DNA of 33,060 bases. Source: Acanthaster planci. Its lineage: Eukaryota > Echinodermata > Asteroidea > Valvatida > Acanthasteridae. The stretch is taken from positions 204,759 through 237,818 of the forward strand of contig NW_019091579.1 of the NCBI RefSeq assembly GCF_001949145.1, in the 5' to 3' direction. The notes beneath the pieces were generated by a model that worked only from the letters and a program-made list of their open reading frames with translations, searched no databases and had not been told where the DNA came from. The translations under genes and the position numbers were made by a program. Shown here piece by piece: positions 8,511 to 18,606 of this stretch. The first letter of the stretch is position 1. Each line of letters begins with the position of its first letter.

Positions 8511-11500
8511 TTTCTCGATCAGAGCGTACATGGATTGCTGATCTCGGATCAGGCCTTGCCTACAGGTGGGACAAGAAATTTTAAAGGTGCAATCCATCAT
8601 TTGTGCATTACTTTCGTTGAAGGCAACAAAATTACTCAAAATCGAGAGAAAGGTGCCTAAAAACAAACCTGATGAAGTCTCAGCTTGGTGAATACTGTAC
8701 ATGTATATTTTGAGAAAAACAACATTCTAGGAGTTTGAATTCAGATCAAAAGTTGCCAACTCATGCTTTGAATTGTGCCTGAATTCAGCGTCTAGGACAC
8801 ATTCTTGCATTTCAGTCAAATGCACCTACGTGATGTCAGGTACTGACCTGACAATTTCTAGTAACTGCATATTCGTGTGTGTGTCATGTCAATGCATGTA
8901 CTTGCTCCTAACTGCAACTTTCCAAAGTTTGAATGTTTTCTTCAAAATGACAGCTTGCCAGAAAGAATATTTCACAGGAAGTTTAGTCCAATAACCATCT
9001 TTTTAAACCAAATATGCTTTTCAACAACAATTTCATCAGTTTTTCAGATAACTGCAAATGATAGACTAAACCCTTTAACCTCTTAGCCCCTTGTTGCCGG
9101 GATTATTTTGACCGTGACTGCTGGACTGCAGTATGCAGAGCCCCAGCCAGCAGCAGGCTCACATAGAAACCGCAGGGGTATGATATATAGAATGCATGTG
9201 TGGTATGCACTAATCCTCCCATTGATCTGCGGCTATGGGTTAATGGACATTACACTGATGCCAGCCTTAAACTGCAGTAATGCTTACGTTCCTGACTAAC
9301 AGAGCTCCCGACATCAAAAGGAAAGAGCAAATGTTGCATTTAAGATAAAAATAAATCCACAGAAACAAAATTTCTACCTCCTCATGAGAAGCTCCACATC
9401 AGATTGTTCAATGGTCTGTCGATGGGCATGGCGGCTGTAAGCCGTCAGATCATTGGATAATCTCTTGAAAAATGTCTCCACGCTGTGATAAAAAAAATGA
9501 TCAAAAAGTCTTCCAAAACCATGTGTCAGGGAAGCTCACTCCTCACTAAAACATCTTGTGCAGCTTCTGCTCTAATTGATCGCATGACCTTTACTGCTCC
9601 TCAAAACCTTACTGAACATTTTTTTGGCACACAACTTTCTCTGTGGCATTTCTTGAACATTCTCAATTGTGTGGGCCCTAAACTTAATTCTGGTACATAT
9701 AACATTGGTCATGAAGATCCTTAAAAATAACAGCATGGCCAAGAGAATTCTCCTTGGAGTGTTTCAAATCTTATTCTGCGTAAGTAATTTTGCTTTTTGA
9801 AGGTGGTAATAGCAGGCTTGTTTGGAGGCAAACTGTAAATGACCTGACAGGACTTAAGTTAAATACAAAGTTCCTCTGTTTTTTTAATAATGCCTACAGC
9901 CTCTCCAATTACAGTTACACTTTGGAATTATCCTAACAAACACAAGTTGCCTCAACAATCTAGGTAGGCTGCTGTTTTTTTGCCATTTTTAACCACAATT
10001 TAGAGTGCCTAAGTGCTGGGCGTCTTGTATGTGTCTCTGCAAGATCTGGCCCTGAATCGCAGGAGATAGCAACAGACCTAAAGCCGGCTCAAACTTCAGG
10101 AGAATTCAAAGTGAATTTGATGTCATGAAGCGTCTACAAAGAAATTTGCTTAAGTTGATATATGAGTTCAACTTGAGCTGTAAATTTACAGGGGGAACAT
10201 TTGATCTGACGTCAGAAAATCGCTTTCACACCAAGTGACGGACCTGTAGTCCAGAGAATTCTGACAGATTACTCATGTGTAACTCAATAAACCACAAGTT
10301 CTGGACACTTCCTATATTCAAGTTGCCTACAGCTTTACTCTCACCCTTTCTCCACGGCTGCCACTGCCTCCTTGGACACCCTTGCCTTGGAGAAGTGAGA
10401 CAAGATACTTCTGGTGAGACTCGTGGGTAGACAGGCGGCCTCCTTCCGGGGTGCCATAGGGGGCTGCTTCTTCTTCTTGGGCCCTTGTTTCTGGACTTCA
10501 CTAGAAGGTTCCTCCCTTACAACAAGGAATTCCAGTAAAAGGTTTGCAATTATTTCATGTCTCGACAAATGCAGGTACAAATATATACCTCCAGCTCAGG
10601 ACCTGGACAAGACTAAATGATGACTATGGTATGATCCCTAGTCATATGGTAGGATCCCAAGTCATATGGTATGACCCCTAGTCATATGGTATGATCCCAA
10701 GTCATGTGGTATGATTCCAAGTCATATGGTAATATGGTATGATCCCAAGTCATATGGTAGGATCCCAAGTCATATGGTATGATACCTAGTCATATGGTAC
10801 GATCCCAAATCATATGGTATGATCTTAAGTCATATGGTATGATCCCTANNNNNNNNNNNNNNNNNNNNNNNNNNNNNNNNNNNNNNNNNNNNNNNNNNNN
10901 NNNNNNNNNNNNNNNNNNNNNNNNNNNNNNNNNNNNNNNNNNNNNNNNNNNNNNNNNNNNNNNNNNNNNNNNNNNNNNNNNNNNNNNNNNNNNNNNNNNN
11001 NNNNNNNNNNNNNNNNNNNNNNNNNNNNNNNNNNNNNNNNNNNNNNNNNNNNNNNNNNNNNNNNNNNNNNNNNNNNNNNNNNNNNNNNNNNNNNNNNNNN
11101 NNNNNNNNNNNNNNNNNNNNNNNNNNNNNNNNNNNNNNNNNNNNNNNNNNNNNNNNNNNNNNNNNNNNNNNNNNNNNNNNNNNNNNNNNNNNNNNNNNNN
11201 NNNNNNNNNNNNNNNNNNNNNNNNNNNNNNNNNNNNNNNNNNNNNNNNNNNNNNNNNNNNNNNNNNNNNNNNNNNNNNNNNNNNNNNNNNNNNNNNNNNN
11301 NNNNNNNNNNNNNNNNNNNNNNNNNNNNNNNNNNNNNNNNNNNNNNNNNNNNNNNNNGTCATATGGTGTGATCCCAAGTCATATGGTATGATCCCAAGTC
11401 ATATGGTATGATCCCACGTCATATGGTATGATCCCAAGTCACATAGTATGATCCTAAGTCATATAGTATGATCTCAAGTCATACTGTCTGCTATTGGAGC

Positions 11501-14500
11501 CTGGTTCCACAATGGTGGACTAGATGGTCCAACCATTTCAAATAACAATGGTCACATATTCATTCTGCATGCAGAGACAGGTGACAGCTATAACTCGTCC
11601 TCAAGCTCATGTGGTTCCTACTGAGTTTGTACACACACACTTATTTTTCAACTTTGATTTGATGGCTTTTATGTTGTCCGTCCTTTCTAAAATTTTCAAT
11701 TTCTATAGTTTAACGAAATCTGTAGCATGACTTATCAGATTTTGTACTCTGTGCTCGATTGCACTGTAGACATTGGTCGACAGCTCATCCTGCACAAACA
11801 CATGTGCACAGCCATGATGTAGTTGGTTCCCGGCTTGTTATGAACAACTTACTATTCATACAATCACTGCAATGGTTTTGGGGAAGGGGTGGGGAGAGTT
11901 GCCCTACCGTTGAGCTGCCTCCTGGCGGTGGGCGGGAGTCTTCTTCAGAGCTGGTGTGGGTCGGCCACTGCCGGAGGGCAGTCTGGGGGTGACCAGTGGT
12001 GAAAATCCACTCAGTCTGCTGGAACCAAACACAAGCAAATGCTGTTAACTTGTGTGATTCCTACATTTCAAGTTTCTTACTGAGAGCAACACCAAAGTCG
12101 GATTATGCACCCAAAGTGCAGAAGTTTGACTGAAGGAGAAAACGCAAGTCAACGCCCCGGGGTTTTGGTCCAGTGACATTTAAAGACTGACGAAAAGATA
12201 AACTGTCAAATACTTAACCTGTCAAAAAAGTTGGGCCATAATTTTCTTTAGTTTTTTAAAGAATGATGGAGAATGGAAAGAAAACACAAAGAAAAAGTAA
12301 CCTTTGCATGATCTTGACTTTCATGACATTTCCATGACTTTTTCTGACAGTAGGATTCAAGAATGCCAACTTTCCATGACTTTCCAGGGCAACTTTTTTC
12401 CAGGATTTTCCATGACCATGGCAACCCTATTTAATGTAGCCTTCGGCCGTTCCTGCTTTACCTGCTCTCTCCCCCTCCGGTTGTCTGCTGTGCCTCACTG
12501 TCTTCCGCTATGGAAGACTCCTCTTCCGTTGGCTGGTCAGGCGGGACGGCTTCACCGCCCTCACTACTAGGGTCCAACACCGTGGAGTCGGGCACCCTCC
12601 TGGTCCCGCCGGGGCTGCCCTCCCGCTGGCTGGGAATGGAAGCTTCCGGCTCCCTGCCAGTCCATGTGGAGTCAGCTGCTTGCTTGCTAGTGGATTCTGG
12701 GCTGGTGCGGTCTGCGGGGGGTGTTGCCTGGGAGGCAGGGGTGGTGCTGGGGGTGGAGGCCGTACTAATGGCCGAATCTGGATGTGCTTCCTGGAACATA
12801 GAACAATATCAAATTTGGAAAAAATGAAACTGAATTCAGATGCTACGGAGAAAAAGTTAACCAAACTTTAAATAATCGATTAATCTGATGACAAATCACA
12901 ATTGATCAATTGATATCGTCCATATGAGGGTTTTGGAAGCAATAACTTGTGATTGTGCCACCACATCAAAAGATAAGTCTCCAAGAAAATCTCCACAGCT
13001 TTCAAATCAAGACCTAGCTGTGGCTACCGTGTGCTTCAAAGTCTCTCATCTAATACCTCCATATTTATCACATGTATTTCACCTACCTTCTCCATTCATT
13101 CTTGCAGGCCGTATACAAGCTTTTTTCCCCTGGAGAGCCCACTAGGCTAACTAACTCCAGATTTTACAAAGCCTGTTCAGATTCTTGCTAGCTGTATATT
13201 TTTGCTTGCCTATGTTTTGTGTGTACCAGCACATGCGCATGACATACTATCAATTAACCTTCAATCTGAAACGTACTTGTTGAGACAAAATGGAATTATT
13301 TCAAACAGTTGACAGATATCTGACCTCTTCTCTTATGCTTTCATCTTGGGGCTCTCCAGCATCGTCAGGTACATCAGCAGTCTCCTGTTCTTTTGCTTCG
13401 TCCTCTTTATCATCAATGTCTCCCTGGGTGTCTTGTAGGTTTTCCTCAGACTCGGCCAATTCCTGGCTCCCATCCCCTGCATCCTCTGAGATGCTCTCCT
13501 GGACGTCTTCCGTTTCGGTGACGTCGCCAACCTCACCCGCCTCTTCCTCCTCCTCCTCGGTGTCCCCACCCTGCCTCTGCACCAGCCTCTCCTGGATACC
13601 GGTCGCGAAGTCCTCACTGCTGACTTGCTGTCTCTTACGGGCATTTGTGGCCGGGGGCTGTGACTGGTTGGTTGTATCTGTGGGCTCTGGAACAAGAGGT
13701 GACAGTGATTCCCTGCAGAAACAAAGAAAGCACAACTGTGTATTGTCATTTCAATTTGCAACATTCCTAATTGAAAAATTCTATTATAAGGTCCTTATTA
13801 AAAAAATTGCTTTAAACATGAAATTGGGCAAGAGGATTTGACGAAATGAAGTATATTGCCCGAAAAAACTAGTTTTAGCAAAAACAGTAAGGAGCCCATT
13901 CTTGTTCTTTCTAGCTCAGATTAGGTCCTCAGAGTAGTTGCCAAAAATTTTATGAACATTTATCCATCAAGACTGAAATCCTCCTTAGGTACACATACAC
14001 ATATCCAAAGCTGTGCTTGCCTGCCAAAAAAGTTGTCCAACTAGAAAAGTCAAAAGACAACTGCTTTCCAAATTCCTTGATATCTCACGAAAAACTGAAC
14101 CATAGCACTAAAATAATCTCCCTTTTGTGCCATCAACTCAAAAAAGTCCAACTCGCAGATCTTCTTGGATTCATCCCACAAGACTATGATTAAAGTCTGG
14201 TTCATACATAAAGGACAAAAGTTGGACAGATTTCAACTCCGGCAAAATTTTACTTCAAATTTGAGATAGCTTAGTCAAAAACGTCTTAATGTAGCAGACA
14301 ATGCACAGTTACACTTTGCACGTTCTCTGGCTCTGTTTACTAAAAGATGCTTAGACAAGCAAACAGAAATGCACGGTAGCGTACTTGTTAGCTCTGCCCT
14401 GAAGTGCTTCTTCAACATCAGGGAAATCAGTGGGGTTCAGACTTGATGACCTCCTCACATGAACTGCTGGAGTCTCAACAGGGGCTGGGGATGGAAAAGA

Positions 14501-16108
14501 CGCGATTAATCACTGCCTTTGGAGCCAACTTCTTACTTCAGGATTCAAATTTTCCTACTTGCATGGACCCTAGATGTGAAATAGACACTGGTGAGACTTG
14601 AGTGAGTCCATTCTGCCTACTTGAGTAACAGTAATGGAGCGTTGACATTTAGCTGCCCAATTAAAACAACAAAGTTTTGAGTTTTAAACTGAATTGAGCA
14701 CAAATACCAGAAGTTGCAGATAGACTAAAATAAAATTTGGAGATCCAAAGATAACCCAGCATCTGAACATCATCACAGTCCCTGGGATGTTTTCCTACAG
14801 ACCTGTTCCAACAAGTCCTTGTATCAACGACCGTGGGGTCGGGTTGCCTCCTGGCGTGGCCAAGGCTTCAAGCCTCGTGACCCTCTTCCTGGCAGTCGAG
14901 TGGGGCAGTGTGCCCGGTGTCTTGGCCGGTGGATGCTCCGTCTCCGGAGGGCTCTTGCGTGGCTTCTTGGATGGGGGAGGCTCCTCCACTTCGTTATTTT
15001 GAATGACACCTTGGATCTAAACATAACAGAAATCATCCTCCATTCAAAATCAATTCCTAAATGTACCTACCAAAGTGTAATTTTTTGCAGCTTTCAAAGC
15101 ATCACATTTTATTTTCATAATGCAAAAAAAATCTCAACAAGGACTTAACAAAAGAAGATAATTATAATTACATGTAAAGTTCTGCAAATCAATCATTCAA
15201 ATCGGGCATTCCTACAGGTACTACATGAAGAAAGCTGAGCTGTAAGTGAGACATACACTTAGACATTTCACAATTGCTGATATAACAAGTCAGACTCCAG
15301 TGAAGTCCAACATGCATTAAGGAAAGACTGTCAGTGTGCTGACCGCAATGATCTTGAAATTGTCTCAGAGAGATTCCAATGCAAGCAAGTCCAGTTCGAA
15401 ATGAAGTTGGAGGTTCATTCAAAACTGTGCGCAGTTCGGCACACATCCCTATTCTTTCATCGTACACTCACATGTACACTCTACAGTAATACTTTGTGTC
15501 ATTTTCACCAAATCACTGGAGTCTTACAAGGTGCCCTGGGAAAGGTCATAAAACACACTGGAATATAGGATAAAATAAAACAGTCTGTTTTGTCTATAAC
15601 CAAAAACACACACAAGTAAGACTGCATTAATTGGCCGATATTGGCTGATTCCATTAATTGATCGTTGCACTTTTGGCAGATCATAAGGCACAATTTGTTG
15701 ATGCTTCTGTCTTCAACAAATCACCTTTTTCTTGCTGATTTGCATTTGTGAATGGAACACAGTTTTCTTTTAAATATGGGAAGTAAAGTGTAAGACTTCT
15801 ACAGGATTGCCCATTGGATTCAATGTCTCAAAGCTCTTTGCAAAAGCTACAAAGGATACTTTTCTCATTATTATTGGCCTAAAGCCTGTGGTCCCTGTAG
15901 GACCATTTCGGCATACCAGGCTGCGAGGGGTGAGATCACTGATGGACTGTGCCCTCATCTTGTCATCCTTCCTGAGCGCTGCAACCCGGTTGCCGGTGTT
16001 GGACCGCCTTACCCTCACTCTGGATGTCGATGCGGCACTTTTGCTCACCGACGATGCCTCAATGAAGCCCTGGATCAGAGTGCGTGGAGTGACATCATCA
16101 GTTGCCAT
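8430..16108 (-). CDS. CENPT: CENPT, inner-kinetochore protein CENP-T
   Basis: Nine coding exons on the minus strand: 16108-15917, 15016-14803, 14484-14385, 13712-13325, 12790-12462, 11982-11908, 10515-10345, 9482-9378 and 8559-8430 (stop TGA). All have GT-AG splice sites and phases agree at every junction, giving 567 residues; human CENP-T has 561. The N-terminus has three TPR[ST]LIQG motifs (T7, T60, T124), like the two TPRTLL motifs of human CENP-T, which bind the Ndc80 complex when CDK1 phosphorylates them. Residues 170-407 are a Ser/Pro/Glu-rich disordered linker (GDTEEEEEEAGEVGDVTETE). Residues 460-567 form the CENP-T histone fold plus its C-terminal extension: LPTSLTRSILSHFSKARVSK, VEKGVETFFKRLSNDLTAYS, DVELLMRRQGLIRDQQ and KYLPMEYRQELIPMATAGN. 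From family knowledge it pairs with CENP-W, binds centromeric DNA in the CENP-T-W-S-X complex, and recruits the outer kinetochore. ATG 16108 sits in a good context (GTCATGG). Untranslated exons are unknown. Confidence 0.92.
9483..10344. other. CENPT intron between exons 7 and 8
   Basis: AT-rich intronic DNA lies between the two exons that encode the histone fold. No repeat or additional exon was recognised. Confidence 0.5.
10625..11482. repeat. 20-bp minisatellite interrupted by an assembly gap (CENPT intron 6)
   Basis: The unit is close to GTATGATCCCAAGTCATATG, with single-base variants (CCTAG, CTTAAG, GGATCC). It is visible at 10625-10848 and 11358-11482, with 509 Ns (10849-11357) between. 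Both flanks are in the same orientation, so the gap lies inside one array whose true length is unknown. One early unit has a short insertion (AATATGGT near 10730). Confidence 0.95.
10849..11357. other. Assembly gap (run of N)
   Basis: There are 509 undetermined bases inside the 20-bp minisatellite. Any open frame drawn through it is meaningless. Confidence 1.
12304..12432. repeat. Degenerate CATGAC-rich repeat relic next to CENPT exon 5
   Basis: TTTCCATGAC-type words recur (TTTCATGAC, TTTCCATGAC twice, TTTTCCATGACCATG), ending GACCATGGCAACCCT. The look is that of an old dispersed repeat. It sits about 30 bp from the donor at 12461. Confidence 0.35.
13713..14384. other. CENPT intron 3
   Basis: AT-rich intronic sequence follows the Lys169 splice junction (AA|G). 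No repeat or further exon was recognised. Confidence 0.5.
15017..15916. other. CENPT intron 1
   Basis: This 900-bp intron splits the second TPRSLIQG motif exactly between L64 and I65. No repeat, RNA gene or other exon was recognised. Confidence 0.5.
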
Positions 16109-16449
16109 GACAACATCTAAATCCCATTTGCAACCACTTGAACCTTACTCACTGCAACAAAAATTGCCATAACAAAAAGGAGAAAAAATTAGCTCAAATT
16201 AAATAACGGTAATTTTGAAACTAGTTTCATTGCTTTGAGAAATCAGTCATGACAGTTGTGCACAGACCCTACATATAAATATCTTCCACCATGTAGGCCC
16301 CCCATGTAATGCAGTTTTTACACTTTTTCCACTGTCCCATTCACCACAGAATCAGGCACAATCGGTCCTGCTCAATCCTTGTGCAATTTGTCAATCTCAA
16401 GAGTCATGACTTTCCATGCTTTATGTCTTTCATGGTTTGGAAATCATGC

Positions 16450-16919
16450 TGTTACGCCCCAACTATTGCATCAGTCCCAACTATAGTTGGGCCCATCCCA
16501 ACTATAGTTGGGCCCTTCCCAACTATAGTTGGGCCCGTCCCAACTATAGTTGGGCCCGTCCCAACTATAGTTGGGCCCGTCCCAACTAGAGTGCTACAGT
16601 TGGGCCGGCCCAACTACAGCAGAGAGGTCCTGTGTGCACGATGTGCCCAGCATGTGCCAAAGTCATATTGTTTACAAATGTCATGTCATTGGTCATAGGG
16701 CTAGATAAACCATGGAGGTAGATTCTACCTCCATGGATAAACAGATGAAGTGCCACATTTTAGATGAATTGTGTCACGTGTGAGACACATTGGCCTTGAT
16801 AATGTTGAGACATTTCCCACAGACATTAGTCAACAATAGTAGGGCCAGCCCAACTGCAGCACTACAGTTGGGACTGTCCCAACTGTAGTTGGGACTTACG
16901 CTTTAGTTGGGGCGTAACA
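16450..16919. mobile_element. 470-bp non-autonomous element with 16-bp TIRs and palindromic core repeats
   Basis: The ends TGTTACGCCCCAACTA (16450-16465) and TAGTTGGGGCGTAACA (16904-16919) are perfect inverted repeats. ATGC flanks both sides (16446-16449 and 16920-16923) as a possible 4-bp target duplication. Inside, a 21-bp unit with palindromic core CCAACTATAGTTGG repeats five times (about 16478-16582). Related CCCAACTGTAGTTGGG words fill the right end (16847-16900). A 27-bp hairpin (16710-16736, core CCATGGAGGTAGA) sits in the middle. There is no coding capacity, and the transposon superfamily is not identified. Confidence 0.75.
16478..16582. repeat. Five tandem 21-bp units, each containing a 14-bp palindrome
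   Basis: CCAACTATAGTTGGGCCC plus three variable bases (ATC, TTC, GTC) is repeated five times, and a sixth, disrupted unit follows. Every unit can form a small hairpin. The apparent peptide PTIVGPVPTIVGP is a repeat translation. Confidence 0.9.
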
Positions 16920-17379
16920 ATGCCAATAATTCAGCCAATCACCTGATCACCTTTTCTTTCTAATTCAGTTGTGAAAACTGTTCCAATAAAGGAAGACGAA
17001 AATTTCATGTCTTGTCATGTAGGATCGCCTGATCGCACCCAACACACGCACAGTCCTGACAGTGTACCATCCGTCATCTAATCATGCACTCGTCATAAAC
17101 TTACTCATGTACATGTAGGCCTAGGCCGCGCCTAATTACAGAAAGATTTAATGATTTACCATTTACGATTGGCAAATAGAAGCCCGTAAAAGGGACATAA
17201 AGGGATATCATTTCAGCTAATCAACTTCTTCTGAAATTTTAAGTGGAATTTATAGCATAATCTTACATGGCCAGCTGATGATGAGACAACGCCAGAAATT
17301 CTTGGGAAAATTAGAAATCCTAAATAAAATCTCAGGCTTCGCGGGAAACAGTGCATACACACGTCTCCACAACTGTAAA

Positions 17380-17815
17380 TGTTACACAGCGCCCTCAAGT
17401 GACGTACTATAGTCCCAGGCTGACTGGGTTTCTGCGAAAGTCGTGCGAGATTTAACTCCTGAGACATTGAAATTCGAATGGTACGATTAAACTTCCGTAA
17501 GGTGTCAGTGTCATTGTCCTTACCAATATATTTTTCACGTGGACGGAAGCGTTTCTGAAGCTACGTATTTGCTGCGTAATACTGATAGGGTATTGAGGAA
17601 TTTTACTTAAAATTTTAGAAATCACGAGTGGGCCTCACCACAGACCTGGAGAACACATGCTGGAGGCGAGGAGTTCCTCGTGCTCGCCCAGCTCCTGTGT
17701 ATGTGTCATCTGAAACCTGCCCGACGATAGCGCCGCATATCATGCCCACCGCGTACGATGCGTCCCTGCAGCTGTGTATGTCACGTGTATTGAGGGCGCC
17801 TCTATGAACCCCACA
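17380..17815. promoter_or_regulatory. Candidate regulatory stretch, CpG-richer, with GAGGGCGC motifs
   Basis: This is the most CpG-rich part of the CENPT-CARF intergenic space. It contains TCACTTGAGGGCGCTGT on the minus strand (17386-17402) and TTGAGGGCGCC on the plus strand (about 17790-17800), both resembling the CTCF core. It is a plausible promoter or insulator, but no start site can be assigned. Confidence 0.3.
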
Positions 17816-17984
17816 CAAGAAATGGGCTTTTATTAAAATCCAAAATCACAATATCAGTACTAGGGCCTATAGGCCTATACGTGATTGTGACAACAAAGTA
17901 GGATTTTGGATTTAAATTGTCTCAATCGAAATCCAGTTGAAATATTTGGTGGATGTGGCAATTTGAAACTCGATAGGCATAGCA

Positions 17985-18071
17985 TCCGTCCCAACTGCAG
18001 TAGAGATAATCCTGACTGTAGTACTAGTTGGGCTGGCCCAACTACTCCTACTTTATGGACGTTAGTTGGCA
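17985..18071. repeat. Fragment related to the 16450-16919 element
   Basis: CCCAACTGCAGTAGAGATAA, TAGTTGGGCTGGCCCAACTA and a terminal GTTAGTTGG share the CCCAACT/AGTTGGG vocabulary of the complete element 1 kb away. It is probably a decayed or recombined copy. Confidence 0.5.
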
Positions 18072-18606
18072 AATTTTCAACCTCCTTTATTTTAATTACA
18101 TAACTGTATGTTACATATCCGACATACAAAGAATACCAAAGTCTGTGGCAGCCTTTGTAAAAATGGGTCATATGTTAAACATTTTGAATCCATGGTGAGA
18201 ATTATCGCTTGATCTGTGTGATTGGTCTATCATGGTATCGGCCAATCTTATTGTACAGTCTGTTCAATTTTCTCGCTATCAGCCAACATGGCCAATAAGC
18301 TTTTCTTTCAAATTCACAACAGTAGGCCTAAAATGTGATGTTTCCACCAGGATCAAGCAATAAAGTACCAGTATAATGATCACATATTAATTAATGCCCA
18401 ACAGTCATACTTCAAGATTACAATGTAGGCTGCCACTTGTAACATTTACCTCAACATGTGTTGTACCTGTAGATCTGAACAGATGAAAGATCCAGTACTG
18501 AAGATGTGGATTTGTGAGAGGAGTCCGTGGTAAACGGGCCTCCCATTTTTTGTGCAAAATCTCACTTTATCTTATTTTTTTCAGATTTCAGACCAAGAGC
18601 AAGTGC

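Larger units (their letters stand above)
16109..18584. other. Divergent intergenic region between CENPT and the CARF-like gene
   Basis: About 2.5 kb lies between the CENPT start codon and the first recognised exon of the CARF-like gene, so both promoters and any untranslated first exons should be here. It contains the 470-bp inverted-repeat element (16450-16919), a related fragment (about 17985-18071), and a CpG-richer stretch (about 17380-17815). No protein-coding exon was recognised. Transcription start sites cannot be placed. Confidence 0.5.

Noticed and set aside
10779-11411. ORFs of about 200 codons on both strands
   Set aside because: They consist almost entirely of the N gap plus 20-bp repeats.
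12510-12864. ORFs on the opposite strand or in a shifted frame over CENPT exon 5
   Set aside because: They are shadows of the GC-rich CENPT linker exon; only the frame joined by the flanking splice phases is coding.
13290-13841. 183-codon Ser-rich plus-strand ORF
   Set aside because: It is the antisense shadow of the acidic CENPT exon 13712-13325 (GAG/GAT codons read as CTC/ATC).
16309-16698. ORF with PTIVGPVPTIVGP repeats
   Set aside because: It is produced by the 21-bp palindromic units inside the inverted-repeat element; there is no gene context.
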